DNA of 64,000 nucleotides from assembly GCA_961205875.1 (NCBI GenBank), contig OY540819.1, positions 10,046,501 to 10,110,500 of the forward strand, written 5' to 3'. The notes under the pieces were generated by a model. That model searched no databases and was not told where the DNA came from. It was given only the letters and a program-made list of their open reading frames with translations. Below are positions 1-12,396 of this stretch, one piece after another. The DNA is from Sialis fuliginosa. Lineage: Eukaryota; Arthropoda; Insecta; Megaloptera; Sialidae. The position numbers and the translations under genes were made by a program. Position 1 is the first letter of the stretch. Each line of letters opens with the position of its first letter.

Positions 1-780
1 CTAACATTCAAGATATTTTTTTACAAAAAAATACAGTGATTTTGGATCATTTTCAAAATTAGAACTTCCAACAAATTTTAAATTTAAATTTGATGTTGGA
101 TATATAACCTCTATATCTTCAAGAAAACAAGGGAGAACTGCTTAAGGCTGTTAATTAGACAACTGTGGCGGTATCCCCTCCTATTTTGTTACATTTTGTA
201 ACTGTTTTTTGAATAGAAAAAAACTTGAAATTTATTGTATATCAAATACTTACATAGTTAATATTTATTAAGATTAGATTGCAAGTTCAATTTTCGCAAA
301 ATTGCAATACTAAAAATGTATATAGTATCTTTTTATCATTTACAGCAATTTTTACATAATTGACAACAATAAAATTCTCACGTTATATTGCAAGTGAGTA
401 TCCCCGTTTTAAGGAAAAACAATAACTGCGTTCGTTACCTAATAACAATTTAACTTTAGTACCATCATCATCGCAGAAAGAAAAGTAGATATTAAAAAAA
501 AATACAACTACGTGTAATAAAAATTTATATTACCTGCACTTGGAACTATCATTTACCGCACACGTATAAAATGAATGTGTGTTTGCAATGAGCAGGGGTG
601 GGCTGGCATCGGGAAAAATTTAAAAACCAAATTCGCTGGAATTAAAGTCGGTAGTTTGGTCACTGTAGTGAACCAGGTACCTTTAATCATTGCGGTTTAA
701 TTTAGAGGTTATTATACCAGATACAACAAGATTCTAATTGGCAGGTGGAAATGGAAAATGCTGAAATTACCACTATAAAT
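1..780. other. AT-rich non-coding DNA, no gene seen
   Basis: No reading frame of note and no clear repeat boundary. At about 592 there is a hAT-terminus-like string (caggggtgggctggca), but no matching right end with a target duplication was found. Confidence 0.5.
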
Positions 781-789
781 TTTTTTTTC

Positions 790-1265
790 ATGTACAGTGA
801 AATGCAGAAGTGGTCGTCTAGTTTTCATTCAAATTCGCTTCTCACATTTGATTATTATAATATTTAAATCATTTCTCCATGTACCAAACAAAGACAGATA
901 TTTTGGAACTCATTTGCTAAATAAAGAAGTACTCTTCGTTTATAGTATTCAAATAAATTTGTGAGATTAAATTATTAAGTAAATTTTGTGGCAATAAATA
1001 TTTGATATTCCGAATTTTAATATTTAAATATGTTAATTAAACTTGATATAAAATTAATTAATGAAAAAGGCATATATTTGTGTTTTTATTTGAAATAATT
1101 TAACTACATAAGCTCCACTCTAGATGATGTTTGTCTTAATATTGTCGAATCTGTTGTAAGCGATTCTAACCTTTACAGTGGCAGATGACTTCGGAAACCC
1201 ATAGTACTTATTTTGTAAAAAATGTTTAATTACTAAAAATATAAATTTTAACACTTCTTTTATTT
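790..1265 (+). repeat. Dispersed repeat, copy 1 (partner at 43.1-43.56 kb)
   Basis: This stretch recurs in inverted orientation at 43095-43556. Shared landmarks are 'cagtgaaatgcagaagtgg' at the left, 'cgtttatagta' in the middle and 'gatgtttgtcttaatatt' towards the right. The copies differ by many substitutions and small indels, so they are old. No coding potential is seen. The superfamily cannot be assigned: no clean terminal inverted repeat or target duplication is visible. Confidence 0.6.
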
Positions 1266-1449
1266 CAGAAGAATATCATCATTCAAATATATTCTCTACG
1301 CAGTAATGTTTTTATTTTTATTTTATTAAAATTTTTAAATTGAATAAAACAAAAAATACTCAGTAAATTTCATATTTCCACAATTTTGTTTGTTTGTTTT
1401 TACGTTCGTACAAATCATAAGATAATAAGAACTATATTATACAATACTA

Positions 1450-1873
1450 GTCTGAGTTTTATTTAACCCCACTGCTACGTATTCACGTCAATTCCCCGAC
1501 TGTGCATCCCGACACAGTCACGCCTATTTTTTTATGGTTGATTTTCCCCACAGGCCAGCCCTGGTATAGCGAGAGCTACGGCTCGATATGTAATGGAAGC
1601 GCTAATCAAAACGTGGGTGTAATGTATGCTAAGTGCTTAATTTTCAACAAAAACCTTCCAACGCCGAGTCCCGCTGCAATTGAAAATATAATTGAGGGGT
1701 CTCTCTCTCGGAGTCCGCATTCATATGTATTTATGTATATTGGTTCGGGGATTTTGCGATATTGCGGCCGTGTTACTATCCTGATGATATTTCGTGTTGG
1801 GCGAGGCATAAACTACTACCGCCGCGTTGATTGTTTCACTTTACGACGCCTATTTTCTCGGGACCACGGGTGA
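1450..1873 (+). other. GC-richer island with a 123-codon open frame, status unknown
   Basis: Clearly richer in G+C and CpG than the flanks. An open frame covers 1502-1873. A good acceptor-like site (pyrimidines then cccacag) ends at 1553, so the coding part, if real, would start at 1554. The predicted residues show no family I recognise, no signal peptide and no repeated motif. The frame ends in a stop at 1871-1873. It could be a terminal exon, a non-coding exon, or old repeat DNA. No donor or polyadenylation context decides among these. Confidence 0.25.
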
Positions 1874-2780
1874 AAGTTTAACTTTGTATGTATAAAAGGG
1901 TAGAAAATATGTATGAGCTATATGTATATCATCTTTATTATTTATAAAAGTAATAGATATTTATTTAATATACCCTTTTGAATACGTACTCTTTTTGAGT
2001 GACTATTTAGTTTCCACTATATTAATTGATTTTTCTTATTTTAATGTTTATCTGATGGGCATTTTAAGCAGCCGAAAGCCTATTTTGAAACAAAACTGTT
2101 AATTAATAAATATATAAATAATAAGTTTTACATTTATTAAAATAATTGTTTAAAGTTAGAAAAAGTAATTGACAATGAATATCTATAAATAGGGCTAAGG
2201 CTGCACAAGAAACGAGAGTCATTTGATTCTCGTGTCACCTTGGTTTTTGGAATTTTTTTAAGTGACCGTCTCGTCTAGATCTCGTTTTGTGAAAATAGAA
2301 GCCAACTCATCTCGATCTTAAAAAAAAATTAAACCGGTCTCATGCGAATTATCTTTAACAGTGGTAATATTGTCCTTTTCATGAAAAAAAACTTAATTTT
2401 TCATTGAGTGTTTTAAGTATCTTAATTCTAGATACAACTGTTTTTTAGGTGGGGAGTAGGTATACCTAAACTGCGAGATTTTATACTTGTGTTTCTTCTA
2501 TAGACTAATATTTAATCCGGCACTAAAGATAAGTATGGAATAAATACCAAGATAGTCCCTGACTTACGCGATTTGAAAAATGTGCGGCCATAGTGTTAAC
2601 CGAGATTGTCAAACACATCACCCTTTCCTCATTCCCCCCTTGTCTATATACTCACATTTTAGTTAGAAAAACAGGGAATTTATATATTTTTTAGAATTTT
2701 TAGTACTGAGTTGGTGCATTTTGTTTACAATTTTAAACATTTTTCTCTGCTGCGTTCACTTGTTTTACAAAATTTGTTTT
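1874..2780. other. AT-rich non-coding DNA with one pogo-like end
   Basis: No gene seen. A pogo-type terminus-like string (agtccctgacttacgcga) lies near 2555 and resembles the TIR of the mini-element at 2792. Short 'tctcgt'-type motifs occur at 2210-2290. Confidence 0.4.
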
Positions 2781-2791
2781 ATTTTTTACTA

Positions 2792-2857
2792 CAGTAAGTC
2801 CTCGACTTACATGAAAACCTTTGGAACGAATCAATCGCGTAAATCGAGGACTTATTG
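2792..2857. mobile_element. 66-bp pogo/mariner-like mini-MITE
   Basis: Starts cagtaagtcctcgacttac and ends with its near reverse complement (gtaaatcgaggacttattg). It is flanked on both sides by TA (2790-2791 and 2858-2859), the target duplication of Tc1/mariner/pogo elements. There is almost no internal sequence, so it is essentially two TIRs, an extreme internal-deletion derivative. It is non-coding. Confidence 0.7.
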
Positions 2858-3120
2858 TATTGTGAAATAATTGATACGAAACTTCACTAATCAAGTACTT
2901 AGGAATCAATATCAAAAAATCAATAGAAACTGTAATTTCTCTGTCTCTTGAAGACCACATTGATCTCAAAACACCTGCGAATGAAGCACAAAGGTTTAAA
3001 TACATATGCAATTTTTGTGACTTGGGCAAATTGTTATCTACGCATTCGGGATAACGGAGACGACATTGCCTTTGAATGCGAACGTAATCGTTTGTGTTGT
3101 CGTGTGTCTCTCTGTCTGTA

Positions 3121-3135
3121 CGTGTGTGTGTGTGT
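3121..3135 (+). repeat. Short (GT)n microsatellite
   Basis: About seven GT units, just downstream of CT-rich sequence. Confidence 0.8.
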
Positions 3136-3376
3136 CGGTAAAGTCAGTTTTACATGAACCGGAAATTATTTATATGATGGAAGGATGCGTGTTAGGTATT
3201 CGATACTGATTGAAATTATTCTATTTACAATGTTTCTTTGTCATATTTGTAATAGCTGTATGTATAAATGTATACAGTAGGTTTAATATTTATTGTATCG
3301 ACTGACGTTTCTAAGAACCTAAGAAAAATAAATTTAAAACTTTTTTCGTCAATAGATTTTTTTTAAATTGTTATAT

Positions 3377-3908
3377 AAGGTACTGGCACCAGTTATGGCC
3401 GCTATAAGAGCAAGGCTTACTGTTTTTGTGATTGACGGGCTTATTTTTTGTAATTCTTATGAACTCATGTTACTAATAAAACAAGTAACTCTTTATTTAA
3501 TCAATTTAATTACCAAAGTCCGCAAATATAGTTTGTTTTTTAAATGATAGCCTTGTATTTTGTTTATGTTTTTTCTCCAGTAATGGATAAAGTAAAATCA
3601 GTAATGAGCACGCAGTGATGGACACTTGCTAATGATTACAAAATGATAAGTAAGTACTACGACACAAAAATATAAAAAAAAGAATCGTCAAACAAACAAA
3701 AATAAATTAATAAAAAAATTATACTAATAATTAGTTCAAATGTCCACCATTTTGACACCTATTGGCCGATAGTCATCAAATCACACTGTAAGACAGTTAA
3801 ATGTATGTATATAGATTAATATTCAGAAATGGTAGTAACCAAATATCAACAAATATTTCTAATTCAGTTATTTAATTAAAAAATAGTCATTACTGGGGTC
3901 ATATCACT
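3377..3908 (+). mobile_element. ~530-bp TA-flanked MITE family, copy 1 (3' truncated)
   Basis: Begins aaggtactggcaccagttat and runs through the family landmarks 'gccgctataagagcaag', 'gagcacgcagtgatgg' and 'ttactggggtcatatc'. The right TIR (actggtgccagtacctt), present at 35880 and 42650, is missing: sequence diverges after ggggtcatatc. The family is non-coding and A+T rich. TIR symmetry and TA at the intact ends fit a Tc1/mariner-type MITE. Other copies: 11881-12396, 35348-35880, 42142-42650, fragment 38248-38298. Confidence 0.75.
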
Positions 3909-4744
3909 CAATACATAAAAATAGTCAATATGCTTTGAAAAGTCTCGAAAACATGAAAGTCTTGTGAAAATTCATTAACAAAATTTCCAGGGTAATTACA
4001 ACAATTTATTTGTCCTATAAGTGGGAAGTTAGAAAAAAATCATTGTAAATACAAGACGTGACGTCATGCACCATTAACATATTTACTATAAAAACAATCA
4101 TGGAAACTACAATGTACGTAACTTGTGACATTTTAAGAAAAGTTGCATGTTGTTTTATACACATAATTGTAACGCTACACAAATAAACTATAGTCGACGC
4201 AAATGTCAACTGTATATAACAAGAAAAAAGAATGTGCTATTATTAAATCAATTTCCATATATAACTAAATGTTATTTATAATTATACAAGTGTATCGGAT
4301 ATTATATTGCATTAATGTTGATTTTAAAATTAAAAATAATTGATTCTACTAATTAATTAATTGTTACTGTTTAATTCCAAGAATTTTAAACTGTTAAAAT
4401 ATTGTAACTATAGCAACTGTGTATATTATTTACCAAAATTGTAGTTATTAACATTTAATTAACAATAACAGGAATGGCATTAATGCGATTTTGTTGAATT
4501 ATTTTACTCCAATACATACAAAATTTATTGTAAACAAGCGCAAAAAGCAGATCCACGGATAAATATCAACTAAATTAATTTACAATATGTCTAGGTACAA
4601 TCATGATATTATAATAGCTCAATGTTTGTGTATGTATGACGTGTCTATCGTTTGGTTACCATGGCATCAGTATAAACAACACGTTTTATGTTTTATAACT
4701 ATAGTAAATATAGTTCAGGCATCAAATTTACAAGAAAAAAAACA
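3909..4744. other. AT-rich non-coding DNA
   Basis: Only short, low-complexity reading frames. Nothing else recognised. Confidence 0.5.
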
Positions 4745-5376
4745 TTTGCCAGGTAAATTCACAGTGCTTCCTCGTGCTAAATTGGCCAATTAATTATTGA
4801 ACAATTTTAATAAACACCGATAAAGTATTCTCATGAACTGACATTGGTTAACCATTTAATTTTTATACAATTTTATTAATAAATATTTATTTCAATCTAA
4901 ATCTAAATTGTTCTGCTATGCAAACGTCAAAATCATATATTAAATAGCAATAAATCTTTGAAAGACAATATTTTGCAATAAACGTTGTAGACCTACATTA
5001 TAGAAAATTGAATGCTCTACAAAAAAGATACTATAAAATTTTCACGTAACATGTGTCGTTATTGAGACATCTTCAAAAATAAATATTTTGGGATATCACC
5101 CCTCCCCTTACACACGATTTTGATGATTTTGAAATGGGAGCGTCCTAAAGCTAGACCCAACCAACCAAGTTTCATAAATATCGGTTCAGTGGTTCATTAG
5201 TTATGCCTGTGACAAGGATTCAGGAAACAGACAGACAGACACGGAACAAAAAGTGTTTGTCTTGACCTGAAACGGAAAGGTCAAGTTAAAATTTTGAAAT
5301 CGGAGAACAATTTTTGTCTCATTTTAAAACAATCACAAAGCTTCTCGTATCTTCGATATTGTAAGAGGAAGCAACA
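4745..5376 (+). repeat. Interspersed repeat with GACAGACA core, copy 1
   Basis: The left part (cacagtgcttcctcgtg) recurs at 29587. The right part (gtgacaaggattcag, then acagacagacagacacggaac, then ggagaacaattttt, then atcttcgatatt) recurs at 29640-29878 and inverted at 62755-63060. The ends carry a short inverted match (cttcctcg / gaggaag). No protein is encoded. Repeats with this organisation are common in insect genomes; I cannot assign a class. Confidence 0.65.
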
Positions 5377-5429
5377 TATACAAATAATTGGATGTATCTG
5401 AAATAACATAGAAATCCATATGTACAGTA

Positions 5430-7190
5430 GTTGTCCGTATAATTGCAAATATTTAAGTTAAATATGTTAAACATAATACTACTAAATACAAAAACATTAA
5501 AGTCTATTATAAACTATATACGCCTTTATTTCGAATTGTTTGAATTTAAATTACATGTCACTTAAAGAGTTGATATTTACATTTGCGGTTGTTATTTCGA
5601 CAAGACGAGTGACAGCAGAAATACGAGGAAATCAAACGTCACAAGAGTAAGCATCTCATCTATCAAATTCTTGTTGTTGGTATTTCTTTTACAACAACAT
5701 TTCATTCAATCTTGATTACATAGATATACCTGTTTTTAAAGTTATTGTTGTTATTTAGATTCAAAAGTTTTTTTATTTGATGAATATCGATAAAGATTGA
5801 ATGGAGATTTAGAAAATCTCGCCAAAAAAATACTTACGATTTTTATTTATATTGTTACGATATTTTGAGTATATTTAAATTTGATGAATTTTCAATAGAA
5901 AAAATGTATATTTTCCAGATTTTATTCAAGTATGCCTATAAGATATTAAACATTGCACCTGTCATGGATTATTGGTTGGGTAAAAAGTTGCCCTGAAGCG
6001 AGAAATGTTTAGTACCGTTACCCGTTGCAATTAGTAAATAAATATTTAAGTACTTATGCATTATAAATGCATTTAATACATATAATGACCTCAGTCAGTT
6101 GAAAAAAACGATTAAGGAGGTTGGTTACTGTAACCAAAATAGTTTGTCCCGTTTTTAAGAAATTAAAAATTAAATTAGGATTCTACAATTTACTAGGTTA
6201 AAGGAGCATTTAGCGCTAAAGGAACTTTAAATGGGTTGATAATACCGGGCACTAGACTAGTAAATAGAACAACACTACTGTATTTAAAAGTTTATCATAA
6301 AATAGTAAAATTACGAGTTAAAAGTCACAAAAAATGAATTTTTCTTCTGTCTATAACATACATAATTTAATTAACAAATACTTTTCTTCAGTAATGTGTT
6401 TTGGTAAAGGTTACTGAATCCCATATTTTAACATAGTGGTTCCCCTCTTACCGCCCACCCCTCAAAAACTAGTCCAATTTCTTGTATATTTGATAGTTTT
6501 TCGATAAAACTATATTTTTTATTTAACTTATTTACCAATAAAACAAGATTTGATCTTCAGATAAATCTTTGCTTCTGGGTGTAAGTTGCGTCTTTTTGAT
6601 TTTATTTAAAATGGGTTGAAGTTTCGAATAATCAGTGTTTAAAACGTCTCTTAAATTTCAATAAATGGTGCACTTCCAGCGATTTACTGTGCATTGAAAA
6701 CTCTAATTACCCAAAAACCACAGGTCCAATTTTATTTTTTTAAATTAGTAAAATATATATTTATGGATAGCTATAAATAAAATATAAAAAATTTAAACTT
6801 TTATCTATATACATTGCTCTCATGATCGAATAAACTTAACACCTTCAACAACTAAATAGTAATTTCTGAATAAAACATGAAATGGAACAGAGTATCCAGA
6901 ATACCAAATATCAAACTAGATTAGGAAATGGATGAATGCCATCTGTCGGGTAAGATTTAATCACAGCCGAGTCCCCCGATCACCTACGTGTGATTATATG
7001 GTAATCAACAGGACACGCTGTCTGTTACAATGGTGACTCATCAATTAATGATCTTGTTATGTGCCGCCCGGTTATATATTTGACAAAGAAACGCTTATTA
7101 TGACAAATAATGACTTTCCTATTTATAATTCTTATGTGTGTTCAGGCCGCTAACGTTTATATAAAGACATTAAAGCTTTTTTTAAAATTT
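5430..7190. other. AT-rich non-coding DNA, one less AT-rich patch
   Basis: No gene seen. At 6960-7090 the sequence is less AT-rich and looks non-repetitive within the window. A Harbinger-MITE-like right end (ataataccgggcactag) sits near 6240. Confidence 0.4.
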
Positions 7191-7199
7191 GGTTTTAAA

Positions 7200-8626
7200 T
7201 AGGGGTGTACCGGAACTGAAATTTTGAGTTCCGGCCGGAACCGGAATTACCGGAATTCACAAAAAAAAATCCGGCCGGAATTTTTTCAAAAAAATTATAT
7301 ATGAAATATTAACAAATAAAGAATATAAATAAAAATGTTTTATACATAGGTTACGTTTTATATCAATACAATTAATTATTTTAAATAGTATAGGAATGAG
7401 GTAGGTACCTACATTACATTCTACAAAATTATTGTTTCTAATAAAATGTTTATTATACTGTCTTTTCGATTATAAATTATAAAAAGATAAAATCGAAGGT
7501 GGTAAATCAGATATTAAATATATCTAAAATGTTACCCATAAATGGGGAACAACTATTATTTTTCCAAAAAAGATCAATAATTAAATATCATTTTTATTAC
7601 TATCTTGTATTACTAAAAATTTATTTTATGATGGTTAATTTATGTAATCATTTTAATTAAATATCTCTAAAATATAAAGTAAAAAAAATTGTTTTTGTGT
7701 TATGAAGTTTTTATTTCCATTAAAAATAAAATATAAAACTAGGTATATTAATGTTTTTTTTTTTACATAAATACTGTTATTTGAGAATCTCTTATGCCCG
7801 GTCTCACTGCTCAAACTTATTTCTGTCCCTTATCTAAGTGTTCCTTAGTCTTAAGTTGAACCTAAATTTTACGTCGATCTCACAGGTCTATCTTATCATA
7901 TAGTTAGCCAAGTGTCATTTAAATAACAAAATTCTGGGGAATTTTGATTTTTATTGTACAAGTTTATAATTTGTTTCTATCCAAGGTAATTAAACCTTGG
8001 TTTATGTCAATATAATTAATTTTGGATATAAATTGTGCATTTGATCATCCAAAAAATATTCAGTAATACACAGATATGTCACAAGTGATAAAAGAGAGGA
8101 GCAAGTTACACGCAGAAAGAGAAATTATTAATACCTACATATATTAAATATATGAAATTTCAAAGTATTAAAATTTTTATTCTTTTTTATATTAGTTTAA
8201 AAAAATACTACTAACATGTCATATAAATATTCGAGTATTTTTCAAACGAGTCATCAAAGCATACACTGGAGGCTTTGTTAAACGAAACAGTTTTAATTTT
8301 GATTTGAAAATGGTTATATCTATAATAAACTTGGCTTGAAATGCCATAAACTATTTTACCTATGATATCTGCATCATTGCCATCAATAATTTTATCAAAA
8401 ATGTTTACAATATTCCTTTTTGTGTACAGTTTTCAGGATAAATGGAACTAAAGTATCACTTTGACTAGGACTTAAATTTAGGTAACACTTAACGACTTAA
8501 GGAACACAATAGTAGAATGTAGAAATAAAATTAAAAATTCCGGCGGGGTCCGGCCGGAATTTTCTAGTTCCGGCCGGAACCGGAACCGGAATAAAATCGT
8601 AAATTCGGAATTCCGGTACACCCCTA
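7200..8626 (+). mobile_element. Non-autonomous hAT-type DNA transposon, 1.43 kb
   Basis: TIRs are taggggtgtaccgga at the left and its reverse complement at the right. The first bases fit the hAT terminal consensus YARNG. An exact 8-bp target duplication, gttttaaa, flanks it at 7192-7199 and 8627-8634, as expected for hAT. Both subterminal regions hold dense ttccgg/ccggaa palindromic repeats in otherwise AT-rich sequence, possibly transposase-binding arrays. No transposase frame survives; the interior is AT-rich. The exact duplication suggests a fairly recent insertion. Confidence 0.88.
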
Positions 8627-8685
8627 GTTTTAAATAATTAACCCTTTGAAGAATACATTTTTTAAATGATCGTGAAAATTCCCAT

Positions 8686-9200
8686 TTGAGGGTTTTTGGG
8701 GTCGCTGATTACGAATCCGCTATTAAATTTGCGAAATTCAAGATGGCGGATTCAATATGGAGGACACCGACGTTTAAATCTTCGAGAATATTGATAAAAA
8801 TTTTTATTCAGGGGTTTTTGGGTTCACTAATTATAAATCCAATGTCAGATTCACGTAATTCAAAATGGTTTATTACGGCTATTTGGTTAATCTAATATGG
8901 CTGACATCAATACGTAAATTCGATGAGATTTTGAAAATTCACTCTTTCTCGGCATAACCCAGAGCTAACGACAAGGACGTGAAGAGTTCTAGCTCGATTT
9001 TTTTTATTTTTAATTTTTTTTTTACTTCTTTTTTATTTTTATTTTTTTTAATTCTTTTTTATTTTTCCGTTATATAGAGCTATGTGAAAATAAGTGTCGA
9101 CTTGTGCTACAAAAACAGTGAATTTCCGAAATCTCATCGAATTTTTCAAATTTACGTATTAATGTCAGCCATATTAGATTAACCAAATAGCCGTAACTCG
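8686..9200 (+). repeat. Two ~122-bp tandem units followed by an inverted repeat
   Basis: The units start with gggtttttgggg at about 8690 and 8812 and share 'attacgaatcc/attataaatcc' and 'attcaagatgg/attcaaaatgg', so they are diverged tandem copies. The end of the second unit (about 8874-8940, including tggttaatctaatatggctg) returns inverted at about 9119-9200. A 69-codon open frame across the units reflects the repeat structure and is not taken as a gene. Confidence 0.65.
9000..9066 (+). repeat. T-rich low-complexity tract
   Basis: About 65 bp of almost pure T/A, dominated by runs of 4-10 T, in the loop between the inverted arms. Confidence 0.8.
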
Positions 9201-10057
9201 GGGTATGATAAATATATGTCCCTAAAAAGTATTGTATGTTTGTACTACCTACTTACTTACTGTAAAGTAATATAAATGCACATTCTAATTAAAATAAAAA
9301 GGACATTAGCTAGATGAGTTTTTTTGGAAATAAATGAATTACTATAGTACTAAAATATTCTGTTTGTTTTGCTTTATACTACTAATATTGTGATGTCCAA
9401 ATTAGTAAAACAATTGTTCTATGTTTTTCATAAATATAAAGGATATACAATATTTAAGTATTTTCAATAGTTCTGCATTAAGGTAGGGGAAATAAATCTT
9501 TAAAAACAACTCAATACAGTTAACATTGAAAATGAAGAACGAAAAAAAAAATTACACGTAATTTTCTTTAATTATGAAATAGAATTATATTTTATTTAAA
9601 CGTAAAGAAATTATATGTAGTTATATATTTCAGGAAAATGTATCATTATTTTTAAAAAAAACACATAATTTTAACACATGTTAACTGATAAAAAAAAATT
9701 CATACAAAAAATTTAAATTAAAAAAACTCCTATTTATAATATATTCTTTTATGACTTATGATATTCCATGACCTATTTACGAGAATTTATTGTAATTTTA
9801 TGTTACTGCTTTCAACTAGATAGATTAATCAAATTTTCTGTACATGTACCTACATTTATATATTCGTAACACTCAACGCAGATGTTACAATGCTAGATTC
9901 TTTTGCTGACAAGTGACATTTCTCGCGACGTTCTCTATGTACATATACAACATGCATAATATTATTGTTACAACGAAACAGATTTTAAAATTATATGTTA
10001 TATGCAAGCTATCATACATTTATTAACACATTCATGGTCGATTTTACTAAATATTAG
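9201..10057. other. AT-rich non-coding DNA
   Basis: No gene, repeat boundary or RNA gene recognised. Confidence 0.5.
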
Positions 10058-10059
10058 TA

Positions 10060-10479
10060 CACCTATCCCCCGATTTACACGGCACTTGTTTTACACGATT
10101 TATAAATTGACAATTTTCAAAAAATTAGTAGAAATGTTTATTCCGCTCCATATACGCCTATTCAAAGATTTGATGGCATTTTTGAATTTTTTTCCTTCGG
10201 TAACCTGATGAAAAGAACAGGGCTTGTAAAATATACATTTAGGGGAATCTCGGTAATCTGTGCGTATGTATTTCACAATATAAGTGGGTAGCACAGGTCC
10301 AATTGGTCGCTGTGGTTGCTACTGCAATAATATTTATTTATAAATATATTTATTTTTTGAATTGGTGCACATTTTGGGTTTTTTTTTCGTTTTACACGAT
10401 TTTACTTAGCAAAATCCAAGATTTCAGTTTACACGGTTTTGTGCAGAACGTATCTACCGTGTAAATCGGAGAATAGGTG
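10060..10479. mobile_element. 420-bp pogo-like MITE
   Basis: Left end cacctatcccccgatttaca and right end (gtgtaaatcggagaataggtg) are near-perfect inverted repeats. TA flanks both (10058-10059, 10480-10481). Further copies of the TIR core (tttacacg) occur internally near 10090 and 10390, as often seen for transposase-binding sites in pogo-type MITEs. Short frames inside are chance. Confidence 0.78.
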
Positions 10480-10884
10480 TATAGGTATTGTTTTATATGA
10501 TGATATTAAATTTAACTTAAATCGTATCGTTCAGATGTCAAAGCTATTCAATTTTAATTCAATCTTGTCGAGAGTTTCAGTATTATCAAGAATTAGTAAA
10601 AATGTATTACTTGTATCGGTCTCGTTTACGTACACGAGACAGATCGGCTTATATTAGACAAGATGGCTCTATTTTTCACGAGACGAGACGAGACTAACTA
10701 ACCTCTCGTATATTTGTTGTTTTATACTACATAAAATTAAATACCTCATTTTTTTCTTTGACATCTAAATAATTCAATTTGTTTCATATAATTCCATAAA
10801 AAACACAAATACAATTTTGAGTAAGTACTTACATATTTGATACTTGCTAATTATTCATAGAAACATACCTGCAACAAAAAACAA

Positions 10885-10950
10885 ACATTAAATATCTGCC
10901 ATGGGAGCCACGAGACTATTTTATACGTATTGCAGAGAGTGAATAAATAA
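10885..10950 (+). repeat. Short dispersed repeat, copy 1
   Basis: 'aaatatctgccatgggagcc' and 'acgagactattttatacgt' match 41255-41315 and, inverted, 28440-28497. This is a three-copy fragment family of unknown class. Confidence 0.55.
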
Positions 10951-11035
10951 GGTTAGGTTAGCAAAAATTTTAATTGAAAATCTTTTTTTTTTTTGGTTGT
11001 GCCAATTTCAATTCAAGTTTATTATTCAATTATCC

Positions 11036-11082
11036 GATAAGGGCCGCACCAAAGATACTCGCGGGCCGCGATTTGGACAAGA
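11036..11082. other. Possible solo hAT terminus
   Basis: A local GC-rich string with two 'gggccgc' motifs ending in gatttggac resembles subterminal sequence of some hAT elements. No partner end was found. Confidence 0.25.
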
Positions 11083-11269
11083 ATGGATTTAGGGAAGGTC
11101 AAAATGGATAATTCATTTCATATACATAAGTGTAAGAAAGTAAAAAAATGGACAAATATATACCTACAATTATATACTATACTACAAAATAAATTAAATT
11201 GTACATAAAACAAAGCAGTTCCAAAACATTCCGTAGTGAATATGTCTAAAATAGAACCACACACATACA

Positions 11270-11876
11270 CAAGCAACCCTTAGCTGGAATTTACATTTAC
11301 ACCTACTAAAGTTCTCATGAATGTCCTGGGTAGTCCCCAAGGACAAACAGAGCGCGCGCTCCAGGTGGAGCCCGTTTGACGTGTGTATATGATTTATAAT
11401 GAAATTATTAGAACACGGTCGGGATGCATTAGCGCAGATTGTTACGGCTTATCGATCACAGTGGACCTCAAATAAAGGGTTGGCCAGATTTTTCCACACA
11501 TATCGATTTGAATCGTTTCAACAGGAATTTGACTCAAAAAAATATTTTGTTTATAGTAGAAATGAATTTTCCTACCCCCCTGGACCATAAATTATGGATT
11601 TTTGTAGATTGCACCCATTACAACTTTTGATCAGCACACTTTGAACTATCATTTCCACAAAAAATTTCAACCAAAAGGCAAAATTCATTGCATTTATGCT
11701 GGATCTTTTCTGCTTGTGGACATGGGTATATTAACAAAAACAGATTGTTTTAATGTCCTCGATAACTCCTTAAAGTTTGTTGGTATGTTTACGGAACACC
11801 CTGTATATTATTGCGTAAACTTCGATATAAATAAAATATAATGAAAGTTTTCTACTTATAAATATATGTACATATA
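11270..11876 (+). other. Unassigned, moderately GC-rich stretch with short frames
   Basis: Contains overlapping frames of about 63 codons (11399-11590, 11439-11630) and one of 66 (11641-11841), none recognised. A 45-bp segment (around 11430-11475, cgcagattgttacggc) is repeated at 12541-12587. The end carries ggaacaccctgtata at 11794-11808, a motif found at termini of some insect mariner-like repeats. This is probably decayed repeat DNA. Confidence 0.35.
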
Positions 11877-11880
11877 AGAT

Positions 11881-12396
11881 AAAGGCACCAGTTATGGCCG
11901 CTATAAGAGCAAGTTTTCAGGTTTTTTTTTATTAATGGGCTTGTTTTTTGTAATTCTCATGAAATTATGTTACTAATAAAACAAGTAACTCTTTATTTAA
12001 ACAATTTAATTACCATTAAATTATAGCCTTTTATTTTATTTATGTTTTTTATACAGTAATGGATAAAGTAAAACCAGTAATGAGCACGCAGTGATGGACA
12101 CTTGCTAATGATTACAAAATGATAAGTACCTACGACATAAAAGATCTAAAAGAAAGAATCGTCAATAATAGTATAATAATTACTAAATAAATTATACAAA
12201 TAATTAGTTTAAATGTCAACTATTTTGACACCTATTGGCCGATTGTCATCAAATTACGCTGTAATACAGTTAAATATATATAGATTAATATTCAGAAACG
12301 GTATTAATCAAATATCAACAAATATTTCTAATTCAGTACATTTAATTAAAAAATAGCCATTACTGGGGTCATATCAAAGACTGGCGCCCGTACGTT
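11881..12396 (+). mobile_element. ~530-bp TA-flanked MITE family, copy 2
   Basis: Same interior as copy 1 (gccgctataagagcaag, gagcacgcagtgatgg, ttactggggtcatatc). The left TIR is shortened (aaaggcaccagtta) and the right end has decayed to actggcgcccgtacgtt. It is non-coding. Confidence 0.75.

Noticed and set aside
592-1571. A hAT element from caggggtgggctgg to ccagccctg
   Set aside because: The right end would need an internal deletion to match and no target duplication is present.
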